From: Ryuthela nishihirai
Taxonomy: Eukaryota; Arthropoda; Arachnida; Araneae; Heptathelidae
Direction of reading: 5' to 3'
Assembly: GCA_038380435.1 (NCBI GenBank)
Contig: JAWZYU010000025.1
Location: 47,066,691 to 47,130,690 of the forward strand
DNA length: 64,000 nucleotides
Both the position numbers and the translations under genes were made by a program. The notes beneath the pieces were generated by a model. That model was given only the letters and a program-made list of their open reading frames with translations, was not told where the DNA came from and made no database searches. This document shows, piece by piece, positions 1 through 11,959 of this stretch; position 1 is the first letter of the stretch, and every line of letters starts with the position of its first letter.

Positions 1-281
1 GCCCTGTCCATGGTCACGATAGGCTTGGAAAGGCCGCCGTCCATCGGATCGGTCGTTAAACCGTGGCCCCATAATAAGGGGAGAGCCATAACCTGTGCAC
101 ATTAAAGAACACGCTGGATGGCCTTGATGGGAGGCTACCATTCGTCTCCCAACAGCTGTTCCAGGGGTCCCCTTCACCAATCTTCTCTGAGCCTTCGGGG
201 TCCTTGTGACCTGGCCATTTAGCCCATGGTGTGCAAAAAAAGTGCCGCTCAGGGGTAAAACAACCCAATCCAACTCAATCC
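1..281 (+). mobile_element. SINE-A copy, cut by window edge
   Basis: This is the 3' two thirds of a SINE-A element. It begins in the body and runs to the tail made of CAACCCAA-type repeats. The tRNA-like head lies outside the window. It is diverged from the consensus (CAGGGG for CAGTGG, for example). Its tail and following DNA are duplicated at 11.02-11.31 kb. Confidence 0.85.
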
Positions 282-432
282 TTTCCACTTTTGATACTCC
301 TTTAATGCCAGTGCCATCAGTGGTAAATTTTGACACAACATATATATTTCTTGCATAATCATTTTCGACCTACTTTGTAACATGCAAATCACAAATATGA
401 ATTCATTTCGTCCGTTCCGTAGTTCTACAGCG
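151..432 (+). repeat. Segment duplicated at 11.02-11.31 kb
   Basis: From AACAGCTGTTC in the SINE-A tail through about 150 bp of unique-looking flank, this stretch matches 11021-11305 almost base for base. The shared part goes past the SINE tail, so this is a copied locus, not two independent SINE insertions. Confidence 0.85.
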
Positions 433-584
433 ACCATTGATTAAGGGAACTCTAGTTATGATTACCCTGGATCTACAACAGATTTAAGTACGTGGCTCTC
501 TGTGATGGAACAGGAACAAATTCATAAACACAGAATGTTTTTTGCACGAACAAATATTTGCAAACAACTAACTCCGATGTCTGG

Positions 585-977
585 GGGGGCGGGGGGGGGG
601 CTCAGTCGGTAGCGCGCCAGACTCGTAATCTATAGTTCCCAGATTCGAGTCCCATCTGGGTCAGCGTTGAGATTTATCTCCGCAAAAATTCCCCGCCCTG
701 CCCACGGTCAGTAGGGGACACCGATGGGCTTGGAAAGGCCGCCGTCCGTCGGATGGGATGTTAAGCCGTGGCTCCGTGTGCGGGAGAGCCATACCCTGTG
801 CACGTTAAAGAACACGCTGGATGGCCTTGACGGGAGGCTACCATCTGTCTCCCAACAGCTGTTCCAGTGGGTCCCCTCCCCCAACCTTCTCTGAGCCTTC
901 GGGGTCCATGTCACCAGGCCATTTAGCCCATGGTGTGCAAAAAAGTGCCGCTCAGAGGTAAAACAACCCAACCCAAC
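585..977 (+). mobile_element. SINE-A, full length with 15 bp TSD
   Basis: A complete element: G-rich 5' end, tRNA-like head with A box (GGCTCAGTCGGTAG) and B box (near TTCGAGTCCC), body, and CAACCCAACC tail. AACTCCGATGTCTGG is repeated exactly at 570-584 and 978-992, the target-site duplication expected from LINE-driven retrotransposition. Confidence 0.92.
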
Positions 978-1137
978 AACTCCGATGTCTGGACAAAGCT
1001 GAAATGTTTCAAACAGTTAACAACAAATATTTCCTTTTGTGGGCAAGGTTTGCAAAAGGTGAGTAACATGGTTCTCAAAAGCTTCCGCCATATATTTTCT
1101 TTCCTGGACAAGGATTCATAAGGCAAACGACAGTGGC

Positions 1138-4100
1138 AATTTATTTTGTAGTTGAATTCTCCAGAGTATCCAGTTGGATCTTTAGGATTCAATTGAATCC
1201 ATTTAAGTTTTTTATTTCTCCATTTGTAGTTGACGTCTCCAGAGTATCCAGTTGGATCTTTAGGATTCAATTGAATCCATTTAAGTTTTTTATTTCTCCA
1301 TTTGTAGTTGACGTCTCCAGAGTATCCAGTTGGATCTTTAGGATTCAATTGAATCCATTTAAGTTTTTTATTTCTCCATTTGTAGTTGAATTCTCCAGAG
1401 TATCCAGTTGGATCTTTAGGATTCAATTGAACCCATTTAAGTTTTTTATTTCTCCATTTGTAGTTGAATTCTCCAGAGTATCCAGTTGGATCTTTAGGAT
1501 TCAATTGAACCCATTTAAGTTTTTTATTTCTCCATTTGTAGTTGAATTCTCCAGAGTATCCAGTTGGATCTTTAGGATTCAATTGAATCCATTTAAGTTT
1601 TTTATTTCTCCATTTGTAGTTGACGTCTCCAGAGTATCCAGTTGGATCTTTAGGATTCAATTGAATCCATTTAAGTTTTTTATTTCTCCATTTGTAGTTG
1701 ACGTCTCCAGAGTATCCAGTTGGATCTTTAGGATTCAATTGAATCCATTTAAGTTTTTTATTTCTCCATTTGTAGTTGACGTCTCCAGAGTATCCAGTTG
1801 GATCTTTAGGATTCAATTGAATCCATTTAAGTTTTTTATTTCTCCATTTGTAGTTGACGTCTCCAGAGTATCCAGTTGGATCTTTAGGATTCAATTGAAT
1901 CCATTTAAGTTTTTTATTTCTCCATTTGTAGTTGACGTCTCCAGAGTATCCAGTTGGATCTTTAGGATTCAATTGAATCCATTTAAGTTTTTTACTTCTC
2001 CATTTGTAGTTGACGTCTCCAGAGTATCCAGTTGGATCTTTAGGATTCAATTGAATCCATTTAAGTTTTTTATTTCTCCATTTGTTGTTGACGTCTCCAG
2101 AGTATCCAGTTGGATCTTTAGGATTCAATTGAATCCATTTAAGTTTTTTATTTCTCCATTTGTAGTTGACGTCTCCAGAGTCTCCAGTTGGATCTTTAGG
2201 ATTCAATTGAATCCATTTAAGTTTTTTATTTCTCCATTTGTAGTTGACGTCTCCAGAGTATCCAGTTGGATCTTTAGGATTCAATTGAATCCATTTAAGT
2301 TTTTTATTTCTCCAATTGTAGTTGACGTCTCCAGAGTATCCATTGGATCTTTAGGATTCAATTGAATCCATTTAAGTTTTTTATTTCTCCATTTGCAGTT
2401 GACGTCTCCAGAGTATCCAGTTGGATCTTTAGGATTCAATTGAATCCATTTAAGTTTTTTATTTCTCCATTTGTAGTTGACGTCTCCAGAGTATCCAGTT
2501 GGATCTTTAGGATTCAATTGAATCCATTTAAGTTTTTTATTTCTCCAATTGTAGTTGACGTCTCCAGAGTATCCAGTTGGATCTTTAGGATTCAATTGAA
2601 TCCATTTAAGTTTTTTATTTCTCCATTTGTAGTTGACGTCTCCAGAGTATCCAGTTGGATCTTTAGGATTCAATTGAATCCATTTAAGTTTTTTATTTCT
2701 CCATTTGTAGTTGACGTCTCCAGAGTATCCAGTTGGATCTTTAGGATTCAATTGAATCCATTTAAATTTTTTATTTCTCCAATTGTAGTTGACGTCTCCA
2801 GAGTATCCAGTTGGATCTTTAGGATTCAATTGAATCCATTTAAGTTTTTTATTTCTCCATTTGTAGTTGACGTCTCCAGAGTATCCAGTTGGATCTTTAG
2901 GATTCAATTGAATCCATTTAAGTTTTTTATTTCTCCATTTGTAGTTGACGTCTCCAGAGTATCCAGTTGGATCTTTAGGATTCAATTGAATCCATTTAAG
3001 TTTTTTATTTCTCCATTTGTAGTTGACGTCTCCAGAGTCTCCAGTTGGATCTTTAGGATTCAATTGAATCCATTTAAGTTTTTTATTTCTCCATTTGTAG
3101 TTGACGTCTCCAGAGTATCCAGTTGGATCTTTAGGATTCAATTGAATCCATTTAAGTTTTTTATTTCTCCAATTGTAGTTGACGTCTCCAGAGTATCCAG
3201 TTGGATCTTTAGGATTCAATTGAATCCATTTAAGTTTTTATTTCTCCATTTGTAGTTGACGTCTCCAGAGTATCCAGTTGGATCTTTAGGATTCAATTGA
3301 ATCCATTTAAGTTTTTTATTTCTCCATTTGTAGTTGACGTCTCCAGAGTATCCAGTTGGATCTTTAGGATTCAATTGAATCCATTTAAGTTTTTTATTTC
3401 TCCATTTGTAGTTGACGTCTCCAGAGTATCCAGTTGGATCTTTAGGATTCAATTGAATCCATTTAAGTTTTTTATTTCTCCATTTGTAGTTGACGTCTCC
3501 AGAGTATCCAGTTGGATCTTTAGGATTCAATTGAATCCATTTAAGTTTTTTATTTCTCCATTTGTAGTTGACGTCTCCAGAGTATCCAGTTGGTCTTTAG
3601 GATTCAATTGAATCCATTTAAGTTTTTTATTTCTCCATTTGTAGTTGACGTCTCCAGAGTCTCCAGTTGGACCTTTAGGATTCAATTGAATCCATTTAAG
3701 TTTTTTATTTCTCCATTTGTAGTTGACGTCTCCAGAGTATCCAGTTGGATCTTTAGGATTCAATTGAATCCATTTAAGTTTTTTATTTCTCCAATTGTAG
3801 TTGACGTCTCCAGAGTATCCATTGGATCTTTAGGATTCAATTGAATCCATTTAAGTTTTTTATTTCTCCATTTGTAGTTGACGTCTCCAGAGTATCCAGT
3901 TGGATCTTTAGGATTCAATTGAATCCATTTAAGTTTTTTATTTCTCCATTTGTAGTTGACGTCTCCAGAGTATCCAGTTGGATCTTTAGGATTCAATTGA
4001 ATCCATTTAAGTTTTTTATTTCTCCAATTGTAGTTGACGTCTCCAGAGTATCCAGTTGGATCTTTAGGATTCAATTGAATCCATTTAAGTTTTTTATTTC

Positions 4101-7100
4101 TCCATTTGTAGTTGACGTCTCCAGAGTATCCAGTTGGATCTTTAGGATTCAATTGAATCCATTTAAGTTTTTTATTTCTCCAATTGTAGTTGACGTCTCC
4201 AGAGTATCCAGTTGGATCTTTAGGATTCAATTGAATCCATTTAAGTTTTTTATTTCTCCATTTGTAGTTGACGTCTCCAGAGTATCCAGTTGGATCTTTA
4301 GGATTCAATTGAATCCATTTAAGTTTTTTATTTCTCCAATTGTAGTTGACGTCTCCAGAGTATCCAGTTGGATCTTTAGGATTCAATTGAATCCATTTAA
4401 GTTTTTTATTTCTCCATTTGTAGTTGACGTCTCCAGAGTATCCAGTTGGATCTTTAGGATTCAATTGAATCCATTTAAGTTTTTTATTTCTCCAATTGTA
4501 GTTGACGTCTCCAGAGTATCCAGTTGGATCTTTAGGATTCAATTGAATCCATTTAAGTTTTTTATTTCTCCATTTGTAGTTGACGTCTCCAGAGTATCCA
4601 GTTGGATCTTTAGGATTCAATTGAATCCATTTAAGTTTTTTATTTCTCCATTTGTAGTTGACGTCTCCAGAGTATCCAGTTGGATCTTTAGGATTCAATT
4701 GAATCCATTTAAGTTTTTTATTTCTCCAATTGTAGTTGACGTCTCCAGAGTATCCAGTTGGATCTTTAGGATTCAATTGAATCCATTTAAGTTTTCTATT
4801 TCTCCATTTGTAGTTGACGTCTCCAGAGTATCCAGTTGGATCTTTAGGATTCAATTGAATCCATTTAAGTTTTTTATTTCTCCATTTGTAGTTGACGTCT
4901 CCAGAGTATCCAGTTGGATCTTTAGGATTCAATTGAATCCATTTAAGTTTTTTATTTCTCCATTTGTAGTTGACGTCTCCAGAGTCTCCAGTTGGATCTT
5001 TAGGATTCAATTGAATCCATTTAAGTTTTTTATTTCTCCATTTGTAGTTGACGTCTCCAGAGTATCCAGTTGGATCTTTAGGATTCAATTGAATCCATTT
5101 AAGTTTTTTATTTCTCCAATTGTAGTTGACGTCTCCAGAGTATCCAGTTGGATCTTTAGGATTCAATTGAATCCATTTAAGTTTTTATTTCTCCATTTGT
5201 AGTTGACGTCTCCAGAGTATCCAGTTGGATCTTTAGGATTCAATTGAATCCATTTAAGTTTTTTATTTCTCCATTTGTAGTTGACGTCTCCAGAGTATCC
5301 AGTTGGATCTTTAGGATTCAATTGAATCCATTTAAGTTTTTTATTTCTCCATTTGTAGTTGACGTCTCCAGAGTATCCAGTTGGATCTTTAGGATTCAAT
5401 TGAATCCATTTAAGTTTTTTATTTCTCCATTTGTAGTTGACGTCTCCAGAGTATCCAGTTGGATCTTTAGGATTCAATTGAATCCATTTAAGTTTTTTAT
5501 TTCTCCATTTGTAGTTGAATTCTCCAGAGTATCCAGTTGGATCTTTAGGATTCAATTGAACCCATTTAAGTTTTTTATTTCTCCATTTGTAGTTGAATTC
5601 TCCAGAGTATCCAGTTGGATCTTTAGGATTCAATTGAACCCATTTAAGTTTTTTATTTCTCCATTTGTAGTTGAATTCTCCAGAGTATCCAGTTGGATCT
5701 TTAGGATTCAATTGAATCCATTTAAGTTTTTTATTTCTCCATTTGTAGTTGACGTCTCCAGAGTATCCAGTTGGATCTTTAGGATTCAATTGAATCCATT
5801 TAAGTTTTTTATTTCTCCATTTGTAGTTGACGTCTCCAGAGTATCCAGTTGGATCTTTAGGATTCAATTGAATCCATTTAAGTTTTTTATTTCTCCATTT
5901 GTAGTTGACGTCTCCAGAGTATCCAGTTGGATCTTTAGGATTCAATTGAATCCATTTAAGTTTTTTATTTCTCCATTTGTAGTTGACGTCTCCAGAGTAT
6001 CCAGTTGGATCTTTAGGATTCAATTGAATCCATTTAAGTTTTTTATTTCTCCATTTGTAGTTGACGTATCCAGAGTATCCAGTTGGATCTTTAGGATTCA
6101 ATTGAATCCATTTAAGTTTTTTACTTCTCCATTTGTAGTTGAATTCTCCAGAGTATCCAGTTGGATCTTTAGGATTCAATTGAACCCATTTAAGTTTTTT
6201 ATTTCTCCATTTGTAGTTGAATTCTCCAGAGTATCCAGTTGAATCTTTAGGATTCAATTGAATCCATTTAAGTTTTTTATTTCTCCATTTGTAGTTGACG
6301 TCTCCAGAGTATCCAGTTGGATCTTTAGGATTCAATTGCATCCATTTAAGTTTTTTATTTCTCCAATTGTAGTTGACGTCTCCAGAGTATCCATTGGATC
6401 TTTAGGATTCAATTGAATCCATTTAAGTTTTTTATTTCTCCATTTGTAGTTGACGTCTCCAGAGTATCCAGTTGGATCTTTAGGATTCAATTGAATCCAT
6501 TTAAGTTTTTTATTTCTCCATTTGTAGTTGACGTCTCCAGAGTATCCAGTTGGATCTTTAGGATTCAATTGAATCCATTTAAGTTTTTTATTTCTCCATT
6601 TGTAGTTGACGTCTCCAGAGTATCCAGTTGGATCTTTAGGATTCAATTGAATCCATTTAAGTTTTTTATTTCTCCATTTGTAGTTGACGTCTCCAGAGTA
6701 TCCAGTTGGATCTTTAGGATTCAATTGAATCCATTTAAGTTTTTTATTTCTCCAATTGTAGTTGACGTCTCCAGAGTATCCAGTTGGATCTTTAGGATTC
6801 AATTGAATCCATTTAAGTTTTTTATTTCTCCATTTGTAGTTGACGTCTCCAGAGTATCCAGTTGGATCTTTAGGATTCAATTGAATCCATTTAAGTTTTT
6901 TATTTCTCCATTTGTAGTTGACGTCTCCAGAGTATCCAGTTGGATCTTTAGGATTCAATTGAATCCATTTAAGTTTTTTATTTCTCCAATTGTAGTTGAC
7001 GTCTCCAGAGTATCCAGTTGGATCTTTAGGATTTAATTGAATCCATTTAAGTTTTTTATTTCTCCATTTGTAGTTGACGTCTCCAGAGTATCCAGTTGGA

Positions 7101-7677
7101 TCTTTAGGATTCAATTGAATCCATTTAAGTTTTTTATTTCTCCATTTGTAGTTGACGTCTCCAGAGTCTCCAGTTGGATCTTTAGGATTCAATTGAATCC
7201 ATTTAAGTTTTTTATTTCTCAATTTGTAGTTGACGTCTCCAGAGTATCCAGTTGGATCTTTAGGATTCAATTGAATCCATTTAAGTTTTTTATTTCTCCA
7301 ATTGTAGTTGACGTCTCCAGAGTATCCAGTTGGATCTTTAGGATTCAATTGAATCCATTTAAGTTTTTATTTCTCCATTTGTAGTTGACGTCTCCAGAGT
7401 ATCCAGTTGGATCTTTAGGATTCAATTGAATCCATTTAAGTTTTTTATTTCTCCATTTGTAGTTGACGTCTCCAGAGTATCCAGTTGGATCTTTAGGATT
7501 CAATTGAATCCATTTAAGTTTTTTATTTCTCCATTTGTAGTTGACGTCTCCAGAGTATCCAGTTGGATCTTTAGGATTCAATTGAATCCATTTAAGTTTT
7601 TTATTTCTCCATTTGTAGTTGACGTCTCCAGAGTATCCAGTTGGATCTTTAGGATTCAATTGAATCCATTTAAGTTT
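1138..7677. repeat. 78 bp minisatellite, about 84 units
   Basis: Tandem array of a 78 bp unit. From the anchor at 1151 to the last anchor at 7618 there are 83 intervals, shortened by seven separate 1 bp deletions (near 2341, 3236, 3594, 3820, 5184, 6392 and 7366). Units differ at a few sites: GACGTC or GAATTC, GAATCC or GAACCC, CCATTTG or CCAATTG, GAGTATCC or GAGTCTCC. Each holds the palindrome GGATTCAATTGAATCC. Because 78 is 3 x 26, both strands read open as 26-residue repeats (minus: contains NPKDPTGYSGDVNYKWRNKK). I know no protein family with this repeat, and the deletions break the frame, so coding is unlikely. Confidence 0.95.
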
Positions 7678-8011
7678 CCGTACTTGACAAATAATGTTTA
7701 GCCGCTTTAGTTCAACAGCAATGGATGCCACTTGAAGCAGCAGCAAAATTCTCAACTGAAGATCATTCTATTTACTGAAGACGCTGATATAATGATTCAC
7801 TAATGTCTCCCTACTTGAGCGATCTCGACTTCATTTCAAACTTCAAGAGCACTCTTTAGCTTCGGTCCTTAATTAACAAACTCTGTTTCTCTCTTTAAAA
7901 CAATCGAACATTCCATTTTGTGGGTACTCGATTCGTCATCTCGGCTGAAGTAATCACTGTCATTAGCAAAGGCTACACAGAGAGCGATTTCAACATTTTA
8001 CAGTTTCTGGC
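7678..8011. other. Unique-looking flank
   Basis: Ordinary AT-rich sequence between the 78 bp array and the hAT element. No motif or repeat was recognised. Confidence 0.5.
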
Positions 8012-8019
8012 GTCTTCAA

Positions 8020-8678
8020 CAGTGGCGGCTCGCGTATAGGCACTGTGCAACTGCAGCACCCCCAATTTCAACTTGATATTATCGATAACATTTAATATAA
8101 CGAGTCCTTTTTTCTTTAATTCTTTCTTTATACTTGTACAATATATAATCCTTAAGCTTAATGTCTGTAGCCATCCCCTAGTTTACGAAAAAGATACAAA
8201 AATCTTTGTATGGAACTGTGCACTTCACAGTACTAGCGGCGAGGTGTTTGACTGTTGTGCGCATGCGCACATAGGAAGCTACACGCGAGGCTGCAAGGGA
8301 GAGAGAGCACTGTCGTTCCCGCAGTGCCGACCCTGGCGTGCTGGTTGAAGGTACCGTGTACCATATTCTTGAATGTGATAAAGTGTAGAATTAGATTATT
8401 ATCCTGCTTCCAGCTATTCTATTTGATTCATTTTTTTTCGCGCAAATTAAAACAAGAAGAATGGATTTCATTTTTAAATGAATAGATTAAGCTTGAACTG
8501 TAACAATTTAGGTTAAAGTAAGTAAAAAATGTTTGATTTTGTTCTTTTAGGATTTTATCAAGTTTCTGAATAAATTTTCTTTTTATACATGTTTGTTTCC
8601 TTTTACACAATTTTAAAGCAAAGGCTAAAAATTTTCTGGAGCAGTACCCCCACTAATTTTAGCTACGAGACGCCACTG
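8020..8678. mobile_element. hAT-type non-autonomous element
   Basis: Ends are CAGTGGCGGCTCG and, inverted, CGAGACGCCACTG. The 8 bp GTCTTCAA flanks both sides exactly (8012-8019 and 8679-8686). An 8 bp duplication with CAGNGGCG-type ends is the hAT superfamily signature. No transposase remains in the 659 bp interior. Confidence 0.85.
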
Positions 8679-8686
8679 GTCTTCAA

Positions 8687-9060
8687 GCAAAATCAGTGAC
8701 GTCAAAACGGGGCGTAATACACGATCCAATTTTCTGTGAGGCGTTTTTACTGGCTTTGGCACTCAGGAAGTTTTCTAGTGTTAATAACTCACTGAAATCG
8801 CTTTGTGTGTGGCCCTAAGGCAGTTAACGGATTCTCTTGTGTTTGTAATCCGTTCATCCATCCGTCTAACAGCGCTGCTCTGCACACAACGGACTCAGCT
8901 AAAACAAAGCAGCAAATCTCTACACTTAAATATCTTATCAAAGCTGAAGCAAAATTAATTCCGGTTTTAGTCCCTTATACAAATTGGCACGTACAATATG
9001 AATTTAACATGCAAATAAAATCGAGGGCATCGCAGTAGGCGAACAGGAATCCTTCTCAAA
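8687..9060. other. Unique-looking spacer
   Basis: No recognisable gene or repeat. A short open frame at 8805-9038 on the plus strand matches nothing I know. Confidence 0.4.
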
Positions 9061-9460
9061 AGGTTGGGTTGGGCTGGGTTGTTTTACCTCTGAGCGGCAC
9101 TTTTTTGCACACCATGGGCTAAATGGTCAGGTCACACGGACCCCGAAGGCTCAGAGAAGGTTGGGGGAGGAGACCCACTGGAACAGCTGTTGGGAGACAG
9201 ATGGTAGCCTCCCGTCAAGGCCATCCAGCGTGTTCTTTAACGTGCACAGGGTATGGCTCTCCCGCACATGGGGCCACAGCTTAACGTCCCATCCGACGGA
9301 CGGCGGCCTTTATCAAGCCCATCGGTGTCCCCTACTGACCGTGAACAGGGCGTGGAGTTTTGCGGAGATAAAACTCAACGCTGACTCAGCTGGAACTCGA
9401 ACCTGGGAACTACAGATTACGAGCCTGGCGCGCTACCGACTGAGTCACCCCCGCCTCCCC
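9061..9460 (-). mobile_element. SINE-A, near full length
   Basis: Reverse-oriented SINE-A, from the GGGTTGGG tail at the left to the C-rich head end at the right. It has small differences such as an extra base in the CTTTATCAAGCC block. No clear target duplication was found. Confidence 0.88.
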
Positions 9461-9603
9461 GTGCTACGAGAGCTTATAAACAAATGTATTGAATGTAAAT
9501 GAAGCAAATAAATATAAATTATGTAATTTATATTGCTAGAGACCATATAGATTTTTATTATCGTTTCAGTTATAGTTTTGTTTGTTCTATTATAATCGAA
9601 GTC

Positions 9604-9772
9604 GGCTGTTTAATCTCTGAGTGTCACTACTTTTCCATGCAATGGGCTAAACGGCCAGGTCACAGGAACCCCGAAAAATCTGGGTAGGTAAAGGCTGAAA
9701 AAAGCTGCTAAAAAAAAGTCCCCCGTCAAAACTATTCAGCATGTTCCTTAGAGTGTAATGGTGTGGCTATGG
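9604..9772 (-). mobile_element. Old SINE-A tail fragment
   Basis: Strongly diverged, but the ordered blocks remain: tail region, GGGCTAAA, GGCCAGGTCAC, CCCCGAA, CCCGTCAA and a CAGCATGTTC block. Head and mid-body are gone. Confidence 0.7.
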
Positions 9773-9960
9773 TTTTTCTGTAACTGAATTTTCAACAACA
9801 AAAAAGAAGCTTAACCTCTCTTTCAACTGATAAGTAGCTTTTCTAAGTCCGTCGATTTTCTTCACTGAGAGCAGAACGGTTGTTAGTAGAGTTAATGTAA
9901 AGGCACGGTGCTCTTGGATCATTAAAGGCCGAGTCAAACCTCTTCTCTGTGCATAAAGAT

Positions 9961-10343
9961 GTTGGGTTGGGTTACCTCTAAGAGGCACTTTTTTGCACAC
10001 CATGGGCTAAATGGCCAGGTCACATGGACCCCGAAGGCTCAGAGAAAGTTGGGGGAGGGGACCCACTGGAACAGCTGTTGGGAGACAGATGGTAGCCTCC
10101 CGTCAAGGCCATCCAGCGTGTTCTTTAACGTGCACAGGGTATGGCTCTCCCACACACGGGGCCACGGCTTAACGTCCCATCCGACGGACGGCGGCCTTTC
10201 CAAGCCCATCGGTGTCCCCTACTGACCGTGGGCAGGGCGGGGAATTTTACGGAGATAAATCTCAACGCTAACCCAGCTGGGACTCGAACCTGGGAACTAC
10301 AGATTATGAGCCTGGCGCGCTACCGACTGAGCCACCCCCACCC
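9961..10343 (-). mobile_element. SINE-A, full length
   Basis: Complete reverse-oriented copy. Short related sequences on both sides (TGCATAAAGATG and TGCACAAAGAG) look like a decayed target-site duplication. Confidence 0.88.
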
Positions 10344-10469
10344 CATGCACAAAGAGAGACAGATTTCAGATTGTTTCCGATGAATTGTCACTATCAAAAT
10401 GGGAAAACAAAATCTGAGCTTTAATTTAGTTCAAAAGTATCCAATTTTCCTCAAGCATTAGAAACATCG

Positions 10470-10774
10470 GAAGAACTTGACTGGCTTGCACAGAGCCTTG
10501 ATCTCAACCCCCTGGAACACCTTTGGGATGAATTGGAACGCCGACTGCGAGCCAGGCTGAACAGCCCGATATCAATGGCCGACCTCACTAATGCTCTTGT
10601 GGCAGAATGGCAGGCAAAATCCGCAGCAACGTACCAAAATCTCGTGGAATGCCTTCCCTGCAGAGTGGAGGCTGTGAGAGCAGCACAGGATGGACCAACG
10701 AGTTTTAATTGCTTCCCTATCGCCGGGAGATTGTGGATGAAAGAGTATCCGGATAATTTTGATCACATAGTGTA
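10470..10774 (+). pseudogene. Tc1-like transposase C-terminus and 3' end
   Basis: The frame encodes the third-catalytic-residue block of Tc1/mariner transposases (LDLNPLEHLWDELERRL, with the glutamate of the DDE/D triad), then a helical C-terminus ending near AAQDGPTSFN. About 30 bp later GTATCCGGATAATTTTGATC and CACATAGTGTA look like the 3' terminal repeat of this superfamily. The N-terminal two thirds of the transposase and the 5' repeat are absent. It is a dead remnant. Confidence 0.8.
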
Positions 10775-11020
10775 TTTAAATCTTTTAAAAATTTTAAAAA
10801 AATTTATTATTAAAAAATTATTTAACTTTTTTGAAAATTTCAATAATATGCATTCAGTATTAAAAGACTTATGAAAGCAGAAATATTTAGCAAGTTAGCT
10901 CATTCGAAACTGGCGAAAATTATGATAATTATTATGCGAACTTCTAAAAAATACTCTTACACGTGTAGTAAAGTTCATTTTACAGTAAATGTTCGTTTAT
11001 CCGGCAACTTATCTGTCGGC

Positions 11021-11305
11021 AACAGCTGTTCTAGGGGTCCCCTTCCACAACCTTCTCTGAGCCTTCGGGGTCCTTGTGACCTGGCCATTTAGCCCATGGT
11101 GTGCAAAAAAAGTGCCCTTCAGGGGTAAAACAACCCAATCCAACTCAATCCTTTCCACTTTTGATACTCCTTTAATGCCAGTGCCATCGGTGGTAAATTT
11201 TGACACAACATATATATTTCTTGCATAATCATTTTCGACCTACTTTGTAACATGCAAATCCAAAATATGAATTCATTTCTTCCGTTCCGTACTTCTACTT
11301 AGTCC
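11021..11305 (+). repeat. Copied SINE-A tail plus flank (partner of 151-432)
   Basis: Nearly identical to 151-432, including about 150 bp past the SINE tail. The copy begins abruptly in the SINE body and ends near TCCGTTCCGTA. It lies just inside the left end of the Tigger-like element. Confidence 0.85.
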
Positions 11306-11403
11306 TACTTAGTACTATGTAGTCTTCCGTAGTTTAAATGCTTTAGAGGCATATTTCCATAGAGCCCATTACAACTCGCTCAAGGTTCTAGCGGCATATT
11401 TAT

Positions 11404-11777
11404 ATGTATATATATCATCTCAGATGCTTACGCAGTATCTTGGGAATTAGGTGGTTCAACTTTGTAACTAATGATGAGATTAGGCAAAGGAGTTTGCAAC
11501 CTCCTTTAAGCAGCATATTGTGCAGAGAGAGACTCCGTTGGTTTGGCCATGTTGCCCGTATGAATAATTATAGATTGGCGAATAGGGTTATGAGCAGTGT
11601 GCCTAAACGCCTCAGAAAGAGGGGGAGACCTAGGATGCGGTGGGCAGACAATGTCAAACAGGACCTTGTTAGAATTGGTGTGCAGTGGCCAGATGCAGTA
11701 GATGTAGCTCAGGATAGATTTGCTTGGAGAACTAAATTGCACGGTCTGGTTGGACCTCCGTAGCCCATGGCTGCTTG

Positions 11778-11851
<74 letters not shown>

Positions 11852-11852
11852 A
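11404..11852 (+). pseudogene. LINE ORF2 C-terminus with (GAT)n 3' tail
   Basis: The open frame encodes a common LINE C-terminal block: LRWFGHVARM, then KRLRKRGRPRMRWADNV and a DRFAWRTK stretch. It stops at 11761 and is followed by a run of about 24 GAT/ATG triplets. A microsatellite tail straight after the ORF is usual for RTE-like and related LINEs. The element is 5'-truncated: no reverse transcriptase or endonuclease is attached. It may be the 3' end of the LINE family seen at 15.3 kb, but the two do not overlap, so this cannot be shown here. Confidence 0.8.
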
Positions 11853-11941
11853 TCATCTCCAAGTATTTCCGTGTATCATCTCCAAGTATTTCCGTGTATC
11901 ATCTCCAAGTATTTCCGTGTATCATCTCCAAGTATTTACGA
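11851..11941. repeat. 23 bp tandem repeat, four copies
   Basis: Four units of 23 bp (TATCATCTCCAAGTATTTCC plus GTG) start at 11851, 11874, 11897 and 11920. They directly abut the GAT tail of the LINE fragment. Confidence 0.9.
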
Positions 11942-11959
11942 AGGTTTCAGAGTCTTCCA

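Noticed and set aside
585..680. SINE-A heads as real tRNA genes
   Set aside because: They are always joined to the same body and tail, flanked by target duplications, and the acceptor stem does not close.
923..7755. Long 26-residue-repeat frames on both strands as structural proteins
   Set aside because: Open only because the unit is 78 bp. Seven 1 bp deletions break them into pieces, and no signal, start or family is seen.
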